Shown here in pieces: positions 1 through 8,417 of a stretch of 64,000 bases of DNA. The number at the start of each line of letters is the position of its first letter. The stretch's first letter is position 1. Both the position numbers and the translations under genes were made by a program. Under the pieces are notes generated by a model. The model was not told the DNA's origin, did not search any database, and was given only the letters and a program-made list of their open reading frames with translations. Source of the stretch: Photobacterium profundum (GTDB lineage Bacteria; Pseudomonadota; Gammaproteobacteria; Enterobacterales; Vibrionaceae); the NCBI RefSeq assembly GCF_003026285.1, contig NZ_PYOD01000002.1:930001-994000 (forward strand). The letters are read 5' to 3'.

Positions 1-1051
1 TACCAAAGCCAAGGTAAATTAAGCCGTAGTTTTTCGTTAGGTTGTTTAAGCCGAAGAAATCACTGATCAATGATGGGAATACAGTAATTGTGCCGCCAAA
101 ACTAAATGCAATACATGCGACAGCAAAATAGAAACTAACTGTACTTTGGTGCGCAAAAAGTAGCGCACACACACCGATTAAGCAAATGAAGAGTGCAATA
201 GCGATGACTTTAATACGGCTAATGCTATCTGAAAGCACGCCAAGCACTAAACGACCACTTAGGTTTGCTATGGCAATGATAGCGACTGAGGTTGCTGCAA
301 TTGCCATAGGAAGGTGCTCATAACTCTCACCGATATCTTTTGCGACACCAATAACGTACAGACCACTCATGCACACAGTTAGAAAGACCAATGCTAGCAT
401 CCAAAACTGTGAGCATTTTACTGCCTCTGCCAGGGTGTAATCACGAACCGGCGTTTCTGCTGTATTTTGTTGTTCTTGTTTAGGGGCATCTTTCATCATT
501 AGACCGCCAAGGATAACCATGACCATGGCTATAACTCCCCAAGTGCTGAACGTGTTTTCCAATCCAGTGTTTGTTAGGAAGTACATGTTGATGTATTTAA
601 ACCCAAGGCTACCTAAACCATACGCGCCAATTGCACACGCAGAGACCAAGCCTTTACGCTCGGGAAAGAGCTTCACACAGTTAGATAGTGTCATCAGGTA
701 GCCTGTACCGTCGGCAAAGCCCACTAACAACCCCGCGAAGATATACAGTAAAATCAGGTTCGATGCATGGGCTGTCAGCAATAAGCTTGCACCTAATAAT
801 AGTCCAGAGCAAATAGTGACTTTACGTACACCAAAGCGTTCTTGCAGTTTGCCTGACAACGATGATGCAACGGCTAACGCTAAACTTAAAATACCAAAAG
901 AAAAAGCCACACGGCTAACAGGCTCTGATAGCTTGTCTGCTAGCTGTGAGTTAAATAGACTCCACGTATACACCGACCCTAAAGCAAATTGGGTGATGAT
1001 AGTGCCAAACAACGTAAAGAGTCGATCTCGGTTTGATATTTGAGTCGCCAT
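1..1051 (-). CDS. yhjX: OFA/YhjX-type MFS transporter (C-terminus cut off by window edge)
   Basis: About 350 residues of a 12-helix major facilitator are visible; the reading frame runs off the left edge with no stop. The start ATG at 1051 has a GGAG ribosome-binding site about 10 bases upstream. The N-terminus (TQFALGSVYTWSLF) and the loops with KLQERFG and PERKGLV are typical of the oxalate/formate antiporter-like family that includes E. coli YhjX. In E. coli, yhjX is the known target of the pyruvate-sensing pair YpdA/YpdB. Genes for that pair lie immediately upstream here, which supports a pyruvate-linked monocarboxylate role. The substrate is inferred from context, not visible in the sequence. 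Confidence 0.85.
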   Translation of the reverse strand, partial: MATQISNRDRLFTLFGTIITQFALGSVYTWSLFNSQLADKLSEPVSRVAFSFGILSLALAVASSLSGKLQERFGVRKVTICSGLLLGASLLLTAHASNLILLYIFAGLLVGFADGTGYLMTLSNCVKLFPERKGLVSACAIGAYGLGSLGFKYINMYFLTNTGLENTFSTWGVIAMVMVILGGLMMKDAPKQEQQNTAETPVRDYTLAEAVKCSQFWMLALVFLTVCMSGLYVIGVAKDIGESYEHLPMAIAATSVAIIAIANLSGRLVLGVLSDSISRIKVIAIALFICLIGVCALLFAHQSTVSFYFAVACIAFSFGGTITVFPSLISDFFGLNNLTKNYGLIYLGFG

Positions 1052-1116
1052 AACGTTAATCTCCAACGAATTTAAAAGCATGAAGGCGACAGTGTTTGTC
1101 ACCTTGTTAAGCTACT

Positions 1117-1144
1117 AAAATACGGTCTACGTTGGAGATGACAA
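1117..1144 (-). promoter_or_regulatory. Candidate sigma-70 promoter of the yhjX-like gene
   Basis: On the minus strand a TTGTCA hexamer (1144-1139) and a TATTTT hexamer (1122-1117) are 16 bases apart. They lie between the YpdB-like direct repeats and the ATG, and predict a transcript start near 1110. The match to consensus is moderate. Confidence 0.4.
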
Positions 1145-1164
1145 TAGGGAGAAATGAATAAAAA

Positions 1165-1195
1165 ATGAAATGCAATAAGTGCGGAATGAAGTGCA
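1165..1195 (-). promoter_or_regulatory. YpdB-type direct repeat, activator site for the yhjX-like gene
   Basis: Read on the minus strand, TGCACTTCAT and TGCATTTCAT are separated by exactly 11 bases. The published E. coli YpdB site at the yhjX promoter is GGCATTTCAT-N11-GGCATTTCAT, so both motif and spacing agree. The site ends about 20 bases before a candidate -35 box and lies just past the stop codon of the adjacent LytTR regulator gene. This is the strongest evidence that the regulator controls the neighbouring transporter. Confidence 0.8.
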
Positions 1196-1210
1196 ATATA
1201 GCGGCATGAA

Positions 1211-1933
1211 TTACAATTTCATTAATTCACGAAATGCTTTTATATTGCTACGACTCACTGGTATTTCACTGCCGATACCGTGCACTTTAAGTTGGTAGGT
1301 ACAGTTTATCCAAGGAATGATTTCTTGAATTTTTTCTATGTTCACACAGTAAGAACGATGGGTGCGGAAAAAATTTTTTTCAGGTAAGCGATTGATTAAT
1401 TCACTCATAGTGAAAGGGACAATAAAAGCACCTTCTTTAGTAAATACATTGGTCACTTTTTCATTGGCCACTGCATAATAAATATCGTCGACTGCGGTAA
1501 CAAAAATGCGGTTGTCTTTGACCAAGTTAATGGTTTTAGCCCTGACTTTTTCGGGTGGGGCGACGTGGCATTGATGGGTTGCTTCTAGTTTGGCTAATAA
1601 CCCGATGATGCGCTTTTCGTTCAGTGGCTTTAGTATGTAATCAAAGGCTTCAAGTTCAAAAGCATCGACCGCAAATTCTTTATAGGCTGTCGTAAATACA
1701 ATATGCGGTTTTTCAGAAAATTGATGAATGTTACGTGCTAGCAACATGCCATCGATCGATGGCACATTAATGTCTAAAAAAGCAATATCGACCTTATGGG
1801 TTTGGAGATACTTAAAGGCCTCTAAACCATCTTCAAAGGTAGCGATAATTTGGATATTACTATGGCGCTCAATTAAATACGTCAGCTCTTCCCTTGCTAA
1901 ATATTCATCTTCTACGATTAGGGCTTTCAACAT
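1211..1933 (-). CDS. ypdB: LytTR-family response regulator, YpdB-like
   Basis: A 240-residue protein with an N-terminal receiver domain (acidic pocket VEDE at 7-10, predicted phosphoacceptor D54 in FLDINVP, conserved K near 102 in YILKPLN) and a C-terminal LytTR DNA-binding domain (about 135-240, with FFRTHRSYCVN). It is encoded 10 bases downstream of the sensor kinase gene and is surely cotranscribed with it. LytTR proteins bind direct repeats; a repeat of the YpdB type lies just downstream, before the YhjX-like transporter gene. The most likely role is pyruvate-responsive activation of that transporter. A BtsR-like role is possible, but the N11 repeat with a CATTTCAT core and the YhjX neighbour favour YpdB. 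Confidence 0.88.
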   Translation of the reverse strand: MLKALIVEDEYLAREELTYLIERHSNIQIIATFEDGLEAFKYLQTHKVDIAFLDINVPSIDGMLLARNIHQFSEKPHIVFTTAYKEFAVDAFELEAFDYILKPLNEKRIIGLLAKLEATHQCHVAPPEKVRAKTINLVKDNRIFVTAVDDIYYAVANEKVTNVFTKEGAFIVPFTMSELINRLPEKNFFRTHRSYCVNIEKIQEIIPWINCTYQLKVHGIGSEIPVSRSNIKAFRELMKL

Positions 1934-1943
1934 GGTGTGACCT

Positions 1944-3596
1944 TTATTTCAATTCGTTGACGTAAAATACGACTTCTGTGCCTTGCTCAAGACGTTTGAT
2001 GTATAAACCTTCGCCATACAATAATGAAATCCGCTGATGTACATTCATTAAACCAATATGGTGGCTTTCCATCGTGCCGTTATAAAGCTTATCAATGGCA
2101 TTTTGGCTAATCCCTATTCCTGTGTTTTGAATAGTTATTTTGAATCGTTCAGCATCCCGCTTTACCGAAATATTCACTTTACCGGGCTGGCGAGAAGGTT
2201 GAATACCATGCTGAATCGCATTCTCTACCAATGGTTGAATCAATAAACAGGGAATAGTGGGATGCACATCATCAACATCGAACGTTACTTCTAGCTTGTC
2301 ACCAAAGCGGGCTTGCTCAATGGCGACATAATCTCTTACTTGTTGTAACTCTTCTTGGATATCGATCAAGTCATTATTACGTTCGAGGTTATATCGCAGA
2401 AAATCCGCTAAATTAGCAATTAATTGACGCGCTTTATCAGGGTGAATACGCACTAACGTTGAAATGGCATTCAATGCATTGAATAAAAAGTGCGGATTAA
2501 TTTTGCTTTGTAGTGCAGAAAGTTCAGCTTTGCTGGTCATGGCTTTCAATTGTTCAAGACGTGATACTTCCATCTGAGTAGAAATCAATTGTGATAAGCC
2601 TATCGTCATTTCACGTAATGACGGCCGAATACGGTGTGGCTGGTGGTAGAATATTTTTAACGTTCCGCTAACGGCACCATTTTCCCATAGTGGAATAATT
2701 AACAGTGAATGAAAGCCATGCACATTAAGATTATTACTAATGATTTGCTCGCCAGTAGTGACGGCTTGTTGGGTCATCAAACTGATTTTATGGTACGCAT
2801 CCAAGTAATTTTCTTGTCCTATACCGACATAAGCTAATACATCTTTTACATCAGTAATAGCGACGGCATCTGCATGGGTTTCTTCGCGAATAATGCCACA
2901 TACTTTCGTCAGTGAATCTCGATGATTATTTCGAAAGTAGGGTAAGGTTTTGTTAGCGATATCGAGGGCAAGTTTTGCTTGTTTAGCTGCGATTAAATCT
3001 TTTTCTTCATCTAAATCTTGAACCAATTTAATAATGAGCCCAATGCATACTGCCCCGGCGATCATAGGTACGCTAATATGTTCCACAATGGTGTAAGCCA
3101 ACTGTTTATTTTCAGATAAGCTCACAATTAAAATCATGGTTAAGATTTCGCAGAACATGCCAGCAAGAATTCCCCATTTTGCGTACGATTTTTTGTGGCA
3201 TCGAAAGTGGATCCATGTTGCTAATAGCCCCGCAATCGTACTGGAAATTAAACAAGCTACCGATGTTGGTCCGTTCATGTCGATAAGATAGCGGTGTAAG
3301 CCTGAAATAATACCTGCGGGAATTCCCACCCAAGGCCCAAAAATGATCCCACCAGATAAGACTGCAATAATACGAACATTAATGAGTGAGCCATCAACAT
3401 TGACGCCCGTGTAGGTACTAAAAACAGCGAATAGAATGAAAAGTGCAGAGATGAGCGCTGTTTCAACGGGGTGTCGTTGGGTTTTGATAACAATATGCTG
3501 GAATAGGTTGGTACGCGTTAAGAAAAACAGCGCCATTAGCATCAGTGCTGCGCGTTCAAATACCGCTAGCAGCATCATAAATTGTTCGGTGTACAC
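1944..3596 (-). CDS. ypdA: LytS-type sensor histidine kinase, YpdA-like
   Basis: A 550-residue inner-membrane kinase. The first 210 residues carry about six hydrophobic helices of the 5TMR-LYT sensor module (NVRIIAVLSGGIIFGPWVG motif region). A GAF-like domain spans about 225-355. The LytS-type His_kinase domain follows, with the phospho-acceptor motif NPHFLFNALNAIS, and then an HATPase domain (QPLVENAIQHGI, GIGLMNV-like GIGISQ region). E. coli YpdA (PyrS) is the high-affinity pyruvate sensor of a nutrient-sensing network; BtsS is the close alternative. The first gene of the kinase-regulator pair. Assignment to YpdA rather than BtsS rests on the linked YhjX-like transporter. Confidence 0.87.
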   Translation of the reverse strand: MYTEQFMMLLAVFERAALMLMALFFLTRTNLFQHIVIKTQRHPVETALISALFILFAVFSTYTGVNVDGSLINVRIIAVLSGGIIFGPWVGIPAGIISGLHRYLIDMNGPTSVACLISSTIAGLLATWIHFRCHKKSYAKWGILAGMFCEILTMILIVSLSENKQLAYTIVEHISVPMIAGAVCIGLIIKLVQDLDEEKDLIAAKQAKLALDIANKTLPYFRNNHRDSLTKVCGIIREETHADAVAITDVKDVLAYVGIGQENYLDAYHKISLMTQQAVTTGEQIISNNLNVHGFHSLLIIPLWENGAVSGTLKIFYHQPHRIRPSLREMTIGLSQLISTQMEVSRLEQLKAMTSKAELSALQSKINPHFLFNALNAISTLVRIHPDKARQLIANLADFLRYNLERNNDLIDIQEELQQVRDYVAIEQARFGDKLEVTFDVDDVHPTIPCLLIQPLVENAIQHGIQPSRQPGKVNISVKRDAERFKITIQNTGIGISQNAIDKLYNGTMESHHIGLMNVHQRISLLYGEGLYIKRLEQGTEVVFYVNELK

Positions 3597-3666
3597 AGAG
3601 AAAAGCCTTAGTGTTGTCGGATAGAAGAGATTTTTCGCTTTTATTGTACACGGGGCGTGTCTTTAA

Positions 3667-3690
3667 CCCCACAAGTTGTGGGGCTTGAAA
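3667..3690. terminator. Hairpin between the FHS permease gene and ypdA
   Basis: A near-perfect inverted repeat, CCCCACAA/TTGTGGGG, lies after the stop of the FHS permease gene and before the kinase gene, both on the minus strand. No clear T-run follows on the minus strand. It may be a weak terminator or an operator in the kinase promoter. Confidence 0.4.
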
Positions 3691-3722
3691 AGATAGTTTG
3701 CTGAAATGGTGTTTAAGAACGA

Positions 3723-4991
3723 CTATTCTGGTTGCGTGTTCTTGCGTAAGAAACCCATGCCGATTGAATCTTTATTTTTATATCCGATGGCTGAATAAAA
3801 TAAGATAAAAACGTAGCAGATAAAACTGAGCAAAAAAGTATTAGCAATAAAAAATTGGTCAGCTAGCAGTGCTTGGATTAACGGTAATATGGCCCCGCCA
3901 GCTCCCGCCATGATTAAAATACTCGATGCTTTTGCTATTTGATCACCTAATTGACGAATCGCTAATGAAAAAATGACTGGATACATGATGGAGTGACATA
4001 ATCCAAGACCAATCATTAGGTAGCCGCTTGTGAGCCCTGGCAATAAGATAGCCCCTAAAATAATAAGTCCAGAAAGAGCAGCATTAATACATAGTACTTT
4101 CCGAGCATTTATTTTACTAAACAACAGGCAACCTGCTATGCGTCCAGCCATTGCGCCTCCCCAATAGAAAGTTACTAATTGCCCTGCTGTATTTAATGGC
4201 AGGTTACCAGCTTGGTTCAAGTAACTGACTAAATAAGTACCTATACTGACTTCTGTACCGGTATAGCAAAAGATAGCTATTACCCCTAACCAGTAGTGTC
4301 GCTGATTGAGTGTGGCATTATCGACGTTGTTTACTTGGTTAGTTGAATTAACGTCAGCGGAGGTTTGTGTGCGTTTTGTTGGTGGTGTATTGAAACGAGT
4401 TACCAGTAAGGTAATTGTGACAATACTAATGAAAGTGGCTAACAGGATAAAAGGTATTTGAAGGTTGTTTGCTTTTTCTATCGGAGATTGAGTTATTTCG
4501 GGAAAAAAATATGCAGCAGCAAGCCATGGCGCAACGGTTGTTCCTAGTGCATTGATAGATGATACAAATGTCATCCTGTTTGAAATGGTATTGTCGCTCC
4601 CTAGCGATGTCACGATAGGGTTGGTGACAACTTGCATCGCTGCGACAGACATTGCGACTATGAAGATAGCGACTAAAGTTACGCGGTAAGAGTAGTGCCA
4701 TGCTGCTGGCAAAACGAGTATACAGCCGAGTACTGCAAAGCAAAGCACACCAATAAGTGCGGGTTTGTAGCCTGTACGGTTAATGATTGCTGCCATTGGT
4801 AAACTGATGATCAAAGGTGACAATGAAAAGATAACTTGTACCCAAATGGACTGGGTATAACTTAGGGAGTAGACATCTTGTAAATAAGGGACTAATAAAT
4901 TAGTAATAGACGTTAGCATTCCCCAAATAAAAGGAACAAGGCTTATTAACCATAACGTTAGTTTGGTTGATGGTGTCAGTAATGAAAACAT
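3723..4991 (-). CDS. FHS-family (FucP-like) sugar permease
   Basis: A 422-residue major facilitator with about 12 transmembrane segments. It resembles the fucose:H+ symporter family: SLVPFIWGMLTSITNLLVPYLQ in helix 1, GYKPALIGVLCF after helix 2, and the conserved FYWGGAMAGRIAGCLLF helix of the second half. FHS members import L-fucose, glucose/galactose or related sugars by proton coupling. A terminator-like hairpin separates it from the upstream IMPase gene, so it is probably transcribed on its own. It may take up a sugar or cyclitol released by the neighbouring phosphodiester operon, but nothing in the sequence fixes the substrate. Confidence 0.8.
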   Translation of the reverse strand: MFSLLTPSTKLTLWLISLVPFIWGMLTSITNLLVPYLQDVYSLSYTQSIWVQVIFSLSPLIISLPMAAIINRTGYKPALIGVLCFAVLGCILVLPAAWHYSYRVTLVAIFIVAMSVAAMQVVTNPIVTSLGSDNTISNRMTFVSSINALGTTVAPWLAAAYFFPEITQSPIEKANNLQIPFILLATFISIVTITLLVTRFNTPPTKRTQTSADVNSTNQVNNVDNATLNQRHYWLGVIAIFCYTGTEVSIGTYLVSYLNQAGNLPLNTAGQLVTFYWGGAMAGRIAGCLLFSKINARKVLCINAALSGLIILGAILLPGLTSGYLMIGLGLCHSIMYPVIFSLAIRQLGDQIAKASSILIMAGAGGAILPLIQALLADQFFIANTFLLSFICYVFILFYSAIGYKNKDSIGMGFLRKNTQPE

Positions 4992-5088
4992 ACAATGAAA
5001 CCTGCTAAAGTTGCCTTAATCAGTGGTTAAATACCACCCAAGGCTACTCTCTGATCATTTATTAAGATGGTATAAAAAATATAAATAA

Positions 5089-5123
5089 GCCCTTCAAGTT
5101 AAGTATAAAATATCCTGAAGGGC
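5089..5123 (-). terminator. Terminator-like hairpin after the IMPase-like gene
   Basis: An 8-bp stem GCCCTTCA/TGAAGGGC encloses a loop of about 19 bases. On the minus strand it is followed by a T-rich stretch ending in TTTTTTATA. It lies 16 bases past the stop of the 5139-5906 gene and probably ends the phosphodiester operon. Confidence 0.55.
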
Positions 5124-5138
5124 GGTAGTTGAGGTAAG

Positions 5139-5906
5139 TTAACCTTTTAGTATTGCTGTTATTGCGGGAATACTCGCTTGAATCGCATACCCATTTTTGC
5201 GTTGTTCAATGTCAACATTAGCACCTGACTCTTGTAGAATAATGACACCAGCCATGATATCCCAAGTATTAAGGAAGTCCTCTCGGTAACCATCGAAGCG
5301 TCCTGCTGCTACATGTGCTAACCCTAATGCGGCAGAGCCGTGACGGCGATGTTCAATTCCATGATCGAGAAGCCGGGTAATGGTTTGTAAATAGGCATCT
5401 AAGGGCATTTTTGCTGAATATCCAACGTTAACGATACTAACTATGTCTTGAATGCCTTGGTTTACATACATGGCTTGTTCATTTAGCCAAGCCCCACTCC
5501 CCTCAAGTGCAGAGAAAAGCTCGTCATGTGTCGGATCATAAATGACTCCAATGATGGGTTTGTCATCAATCATATAGGCTATCGATATGCACCATAATGA
5601 GTGCTGGCGTAGGTAATTTGTTGTTCCATCTATAGGGTCAACAACCCATACTCCTTGCCCTTTTTTATGTTCCTCCTGCCCGGTTTCTTCACCTAAAAAG
5701 CCATCTTCAGGGTACGTTGTGGCAATACAGTTTTTAATGAAATTTTCTGTTTCTTTATCTGCTTCACTTACAAAATCTTGGCGCCCTTTTTGGCTAACGG
5801 TTAATTTGCCTTGCTGAAGTTGAGCTTGGAAGTTAAGGGCAAGAGTGCCAGCTTCTTTAGCGAGTAATTTTGCAAAAGCATATTTTTGTCTTAATTTATT
5901 GTTCAT
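5139..5906 (-). CDS. Inositol monophosphatase-family phosphatase
   Basis: A 255-residue Mg2+-dependent phosphatase with all family metal-binding motifs: GEETG near 72, WVVDPIDGTTNYLR near 88-101, and NTWDIMAGVIILQESG near 218. Family members dephosphorylate inositol-1-phosphate, 3'-phosphoadenosine phosphate, fructose bisphosphate or histidinol phosphate. It is the last gene of the seven-gene operon, 19 bases after the LacI gene, and has only a weak ribosome-binding site, suggesting translational coupling. Next to a phosphodiesterase and an importer, it could dephosphorylate inositol- or glycerol-phosphate released from imported phosphodiesters. This link is inferred; the housekeeping suhB copy is probably elsewhere. 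Confidence 0.85.
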   Translation of the reverse strand: MNNKLRQKYAFAKLLAKEAGTLALNFQAQLQQGKLTVSQKGRQDFVSEADKETENFIKNCIATTYPEDGFLGEETGQEEHKKGQGVWVVDPIDGTTNYLRQHSLWCISIAYMIDDKPIIGVIYDPTHDELFSALEGSGAWLNEQAMYVNQGIQDIVSIVNVGYSAKMPLDAYLQTITRLLDHGIEHRRHGSAALGLAHVAAGRFDGYREDFLNTWDIMAGVIILQESGANVDIEQRKNGYAIQASIPAITAILKG

Positions 5907-5925
5907 GGGCTGTTCTTAATGTGTA

Positions 5926-6930
5926 TTAAAGAGTGCTGCGTCGAACGAGCTCAACATCAAGCTGAATGGTTCGGGCTTCTTGTTCTGGATTATCAATACG
6001 GTTTTGCAGGAGTTGAACTGCATGCTTTGCCATTATGGATGTTGTTTGCTTTACCGTTGTAAGCTGATAACTTACCCAACTGGATTGCGGCATGTCATCA
6101 AAACCTGCAATGGCAATATTGGTGATTTTTTCAATTCCTAGGTGTTCTTTCAGACCGTCAATGACACCTAAGGCTAAATAATCATTGGTACAAAAGATCC
6201 CATCTGGCAATGTCGGGTTGTTTAGTAAGGATTGAGCTGCGGTTAAGCCACCTTGATAGCAGTGTTTTTCAGGTCGCAATATTTCGATATTAATATTTTC
6301 TGATGCCGCATATTCACAGAAGAAAGATTCTCGTTGTTGAATACTATAGGAGTAATTTTTAGAGCTAATGATCGCGATGTTTTGACACTTTTTTGCTGCA
6401 AATTCTTTTATCAGCAACGCAACGCCTTTTTCGTTATCGCAAATAATTCTATCGACCTTTGCATGCTGAGCCAGCTTGTTAATCAAAACGACAGGAACAT
6501 GGTGCTCAATGCAGTTTTGAAAAATGGCTTCTGGTGGCGTATCTGACGTGATGATCACGCCAGATACGTTGTAGCACATCAACATATCTATTATTTGAGA
6601 ACTGTCGCGATCTTTTGCTGTAGGAATTAATAATGGTCGATAATTATTTGCGAGCAGTGCATCACTTAAATCATTCACTTGTTGGCTTCTAAATGGGTTA
6701 TCCATGTCTGTGACTACAAGGCCGACAAGATCTGAACGTTGACGGTTAAGACTTCGAGCCAGATAGTTAACGCGATATCCAAGCCCTTTTGCCGCAGCCA
6801 TTACTTTGTTACGAGTGGTTTCTGAAACATAACCATTATTCGAAAATGTACGTGATACTGCAGCACGTGATACGCCTGCTGCTTTGGCTACATCAACAGA
6901 GGTTACCTGTTTCACTTTAGGTGCAATCAC
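5926..6930 (-). CDS. LacI-family transcriptional regulator
   Basis: A 334-residue regulator with an N-terminal LacI helix-turn-helix (VTSVDVAKAAGVSRAAVSRTF, about 9-29), a hinge helix (ARSLNRQ), and a periplasmic-binding-protein-like sensor domain (LVVTDMDNPFRSQ, FCTNDYLALGVIDGL, IAIAGFDDMP). Its ATG overlaps the stop of the GDPD gene by 4 bases (ATGA), so it is translated as part of the operon. LacI proteins usually repress their own operon and respond to an imported ligand. A LacI-style palindrome sits in front of the first gene of the operon (13075-13092), which fits self-regulation. Confidence 0.9.
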   Translation of the reverse strand: MIAPKVKQVTSVDVAKAAGVSRAAVSRTFSNNGYVSETTRNKVMAAAKGLGYRVNYLARSLNRQRSDLVGLVVTDMDNPFRSQQVNDLSDALLANNYRPLLIPTAKDRDSSQIIDMLMCYNVSGVIITSDTPPEAIFQNCIEHHVPVVLINKLAQHAKVDRIICDNEKGVALLIKEFAAKKCQNIAIISSKNYSYSIQQRESFFCEYAASENINIEILRPEKHCYQGGLTAAQSLLNNPTLPDGIFCTNDYLALGVIDGLKEHLGIEKITNIAIAGFDDMPQSSWVSYQLTTVKQTTSIMAKHAVQLLQNRIDNPEQEARTIQLDVELVRRSTL

Positions 6931-8417
6931 AGTGTTGATTCCTGCTTTTTAAGCCACTCTTTGTACGCATTACTGAATGCAAATGGATGGTCGATATTGA
7001 CCATGTCGGGGTATAGTGCAATAAGCTCTTCACTTGTAGTCAAACAGTGCCCAGGATAACGTAGCATCACTTTAATGCCATGATCACGGCAAGTACTAAA
7101 CTCGCTGAGATCGTCAATTAGATAATCATATTCAATGATGGTAGGCGCACCATCTGTGATTAAACTTTGTAGATCTGTAAAGTCTTGACGACGCTTCATT
7201 AATTGCGCTGTTGGATAACGAGATTCAATATCTTTAATATAGCTATTATTAAAGCTCCAAAAAAAACATCGTGAAAGCGCATTATGGCTAACTACTTCAG
7301 CTAATACTTGATCGATATTGGCTTCTTTTAGTTCCACATATAGTGACTGGTCGAATTGGGTTGCTATGTGTAAAAAATCGCTGAATAAGCAAACATTTTG
7401 TTGGCTAAAGCTCGGATCGAACCAGCTACTAGCATCACACTGCAAAAGCTGGTTTGCGGTTAGCTGGCTAATGGGGCCTACTAGGTTTGTGGTACGATCG
7501 GCCGTCGTATCATGTATTACCATCAGCTGATTATCGGCACTGGTATTGATATCGAGCTCGATAACACTAGCGCCCATGCGATAACCAATTTCTGTGCTTG
7601 CAAGGGTATTTTCAGGTGCAACATTGTTAGCGCCACGATGTAAAACTAATTCAATTGGATTTCGCTTATCAGGGTGATACCCAGAAATTAGTTCGGGTAA
7701 ATCACTGCAAATACCTATGACTGGCATTGCCATTAATTTCTGAATTTCTGTCGAGCGTTCTTCATGCCAAATAATAATGGGTAATGAATGCTGTTTGGCT
7801 GTTGCTAATAGCTCTTCTGTTAATAATTTATGAGGAGTATCAGAAGCGCGTTCCCAGCATAAATGGATCATATCTGCTTTGGCTTTTCGGGCTAGCTTAA
7901 ATGGGTCATCTCCTACTCGAACAAGTACAGATAACGGGTACGGACTTTTTGCATGCTCCAGTTCGGCTACCCATTCTGGCACGAAAGAGCCTATTGCTAT
8001 GTTGTCATAATCTGTCGAGGCTAAAATTTTGAGTATTTCAATCCCCGCACCTTCGCCTTTGAGTTCAATATATAAACCGCAATTTGTGGTAATTGCTAAA
8101 TCAAGCACAACCTGAAAAGTGGGTACTGTTTCGCCATTGTTGAGAGTGTATGTCTGTAGCTCTTGATAGTTAATCGCAGAGATATCGACATTAATTCCCG
8201 CAGTATGGAGTAGGTTGTCGTCATGGCTTACAACACAAACACCATCAGCCGTTAACCTTACATCAATCTCCCACATGTCGGCGTTTAGTTTGGCGGCATA
8301 CGAGAAGGCTTCTAATGTATTTTCTAACTTATGACCGCTCGCGCCTCGATGAGCAATACAAAGAGGCTGAAAGCGAGCACGATCAACTAGCTTTTCTAAA
8401 CGTTGTTTGCGAAGCAT
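6927..8417 (-). CDS. Tandem-domain glycerophosphodiester phosphodiesterase
   Basis: A 496-residue protein with two complete GDPD domains in one chain. The first (about 20-235) has HRGASGHKLENT, WEIDVRLTADG, HDDNLLHT and YIELKGE. The second (about 255-490) has HRGANNVAPENT, IELDINTSADN, HDTTADRTTN and YVELKEA. Both keep the catalytic His pair and acidic metal ligands. No signal peptide is seen, so it should act in the cytoplasm on imported glycerophosphodiesters, giving glycerol-3-phosphate and an alcohol. The start at 8417 is chosen because GGAGA lies 8 bases before it; the longer start at 8432 would place that site inside the gene. It overlaps the ATPase gene by 35 bases. Single-domain bacterial GDPDs are usually about half this length. 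Confidence 0.88.
   Translation of the reverse strand: MLRKQRLEKLVDRARFQPLCIAHRGASGHKLENTLEAFSYAAKLNADMWEIDVRLTADGVCVVSHDDNLLHTAGINVDISAINYQELQTYTLNNGETVPTFQVVLDLAITTNCGLYIELKGEGAGIEILKILASTDYDNIAIGSFVPEWVAELEHAKSPYPLSVLVRVGDDPFKLARKAKADMIHLCWERASDTPHKLLTEELLATAKQHSLPIIIWHEERSTEIQKLMAMPVIGICSDLPELISGYHPDKRNPIELVLHRGANNVAPENTLASTEIGYRMGASVIELDINTSADNQLMVIHDTTADRTTNLVGPISQLTANQLLQCDASSWFDPSFSQQNVCLFSDFLHIATQFDQSLYVELKEANIDQVLAEVVSHNALSRCFFWSFNNSYIKDIESRYPTAQLMKRRQDFTDLQSLITDGAPTIIEYDYLIDDLSEFSTCRDHGIKVMLRYPGHCLTTSEELIALYPDMVNIDHPFAFSNAYKEWLKKQESTL

Noticed and set aside
519..1043. Two plus-strand open frames (519-701 and 816-1043)
   Set aside because: They lie antisense to the clearly coding YhjX-like transporter and have no family character.
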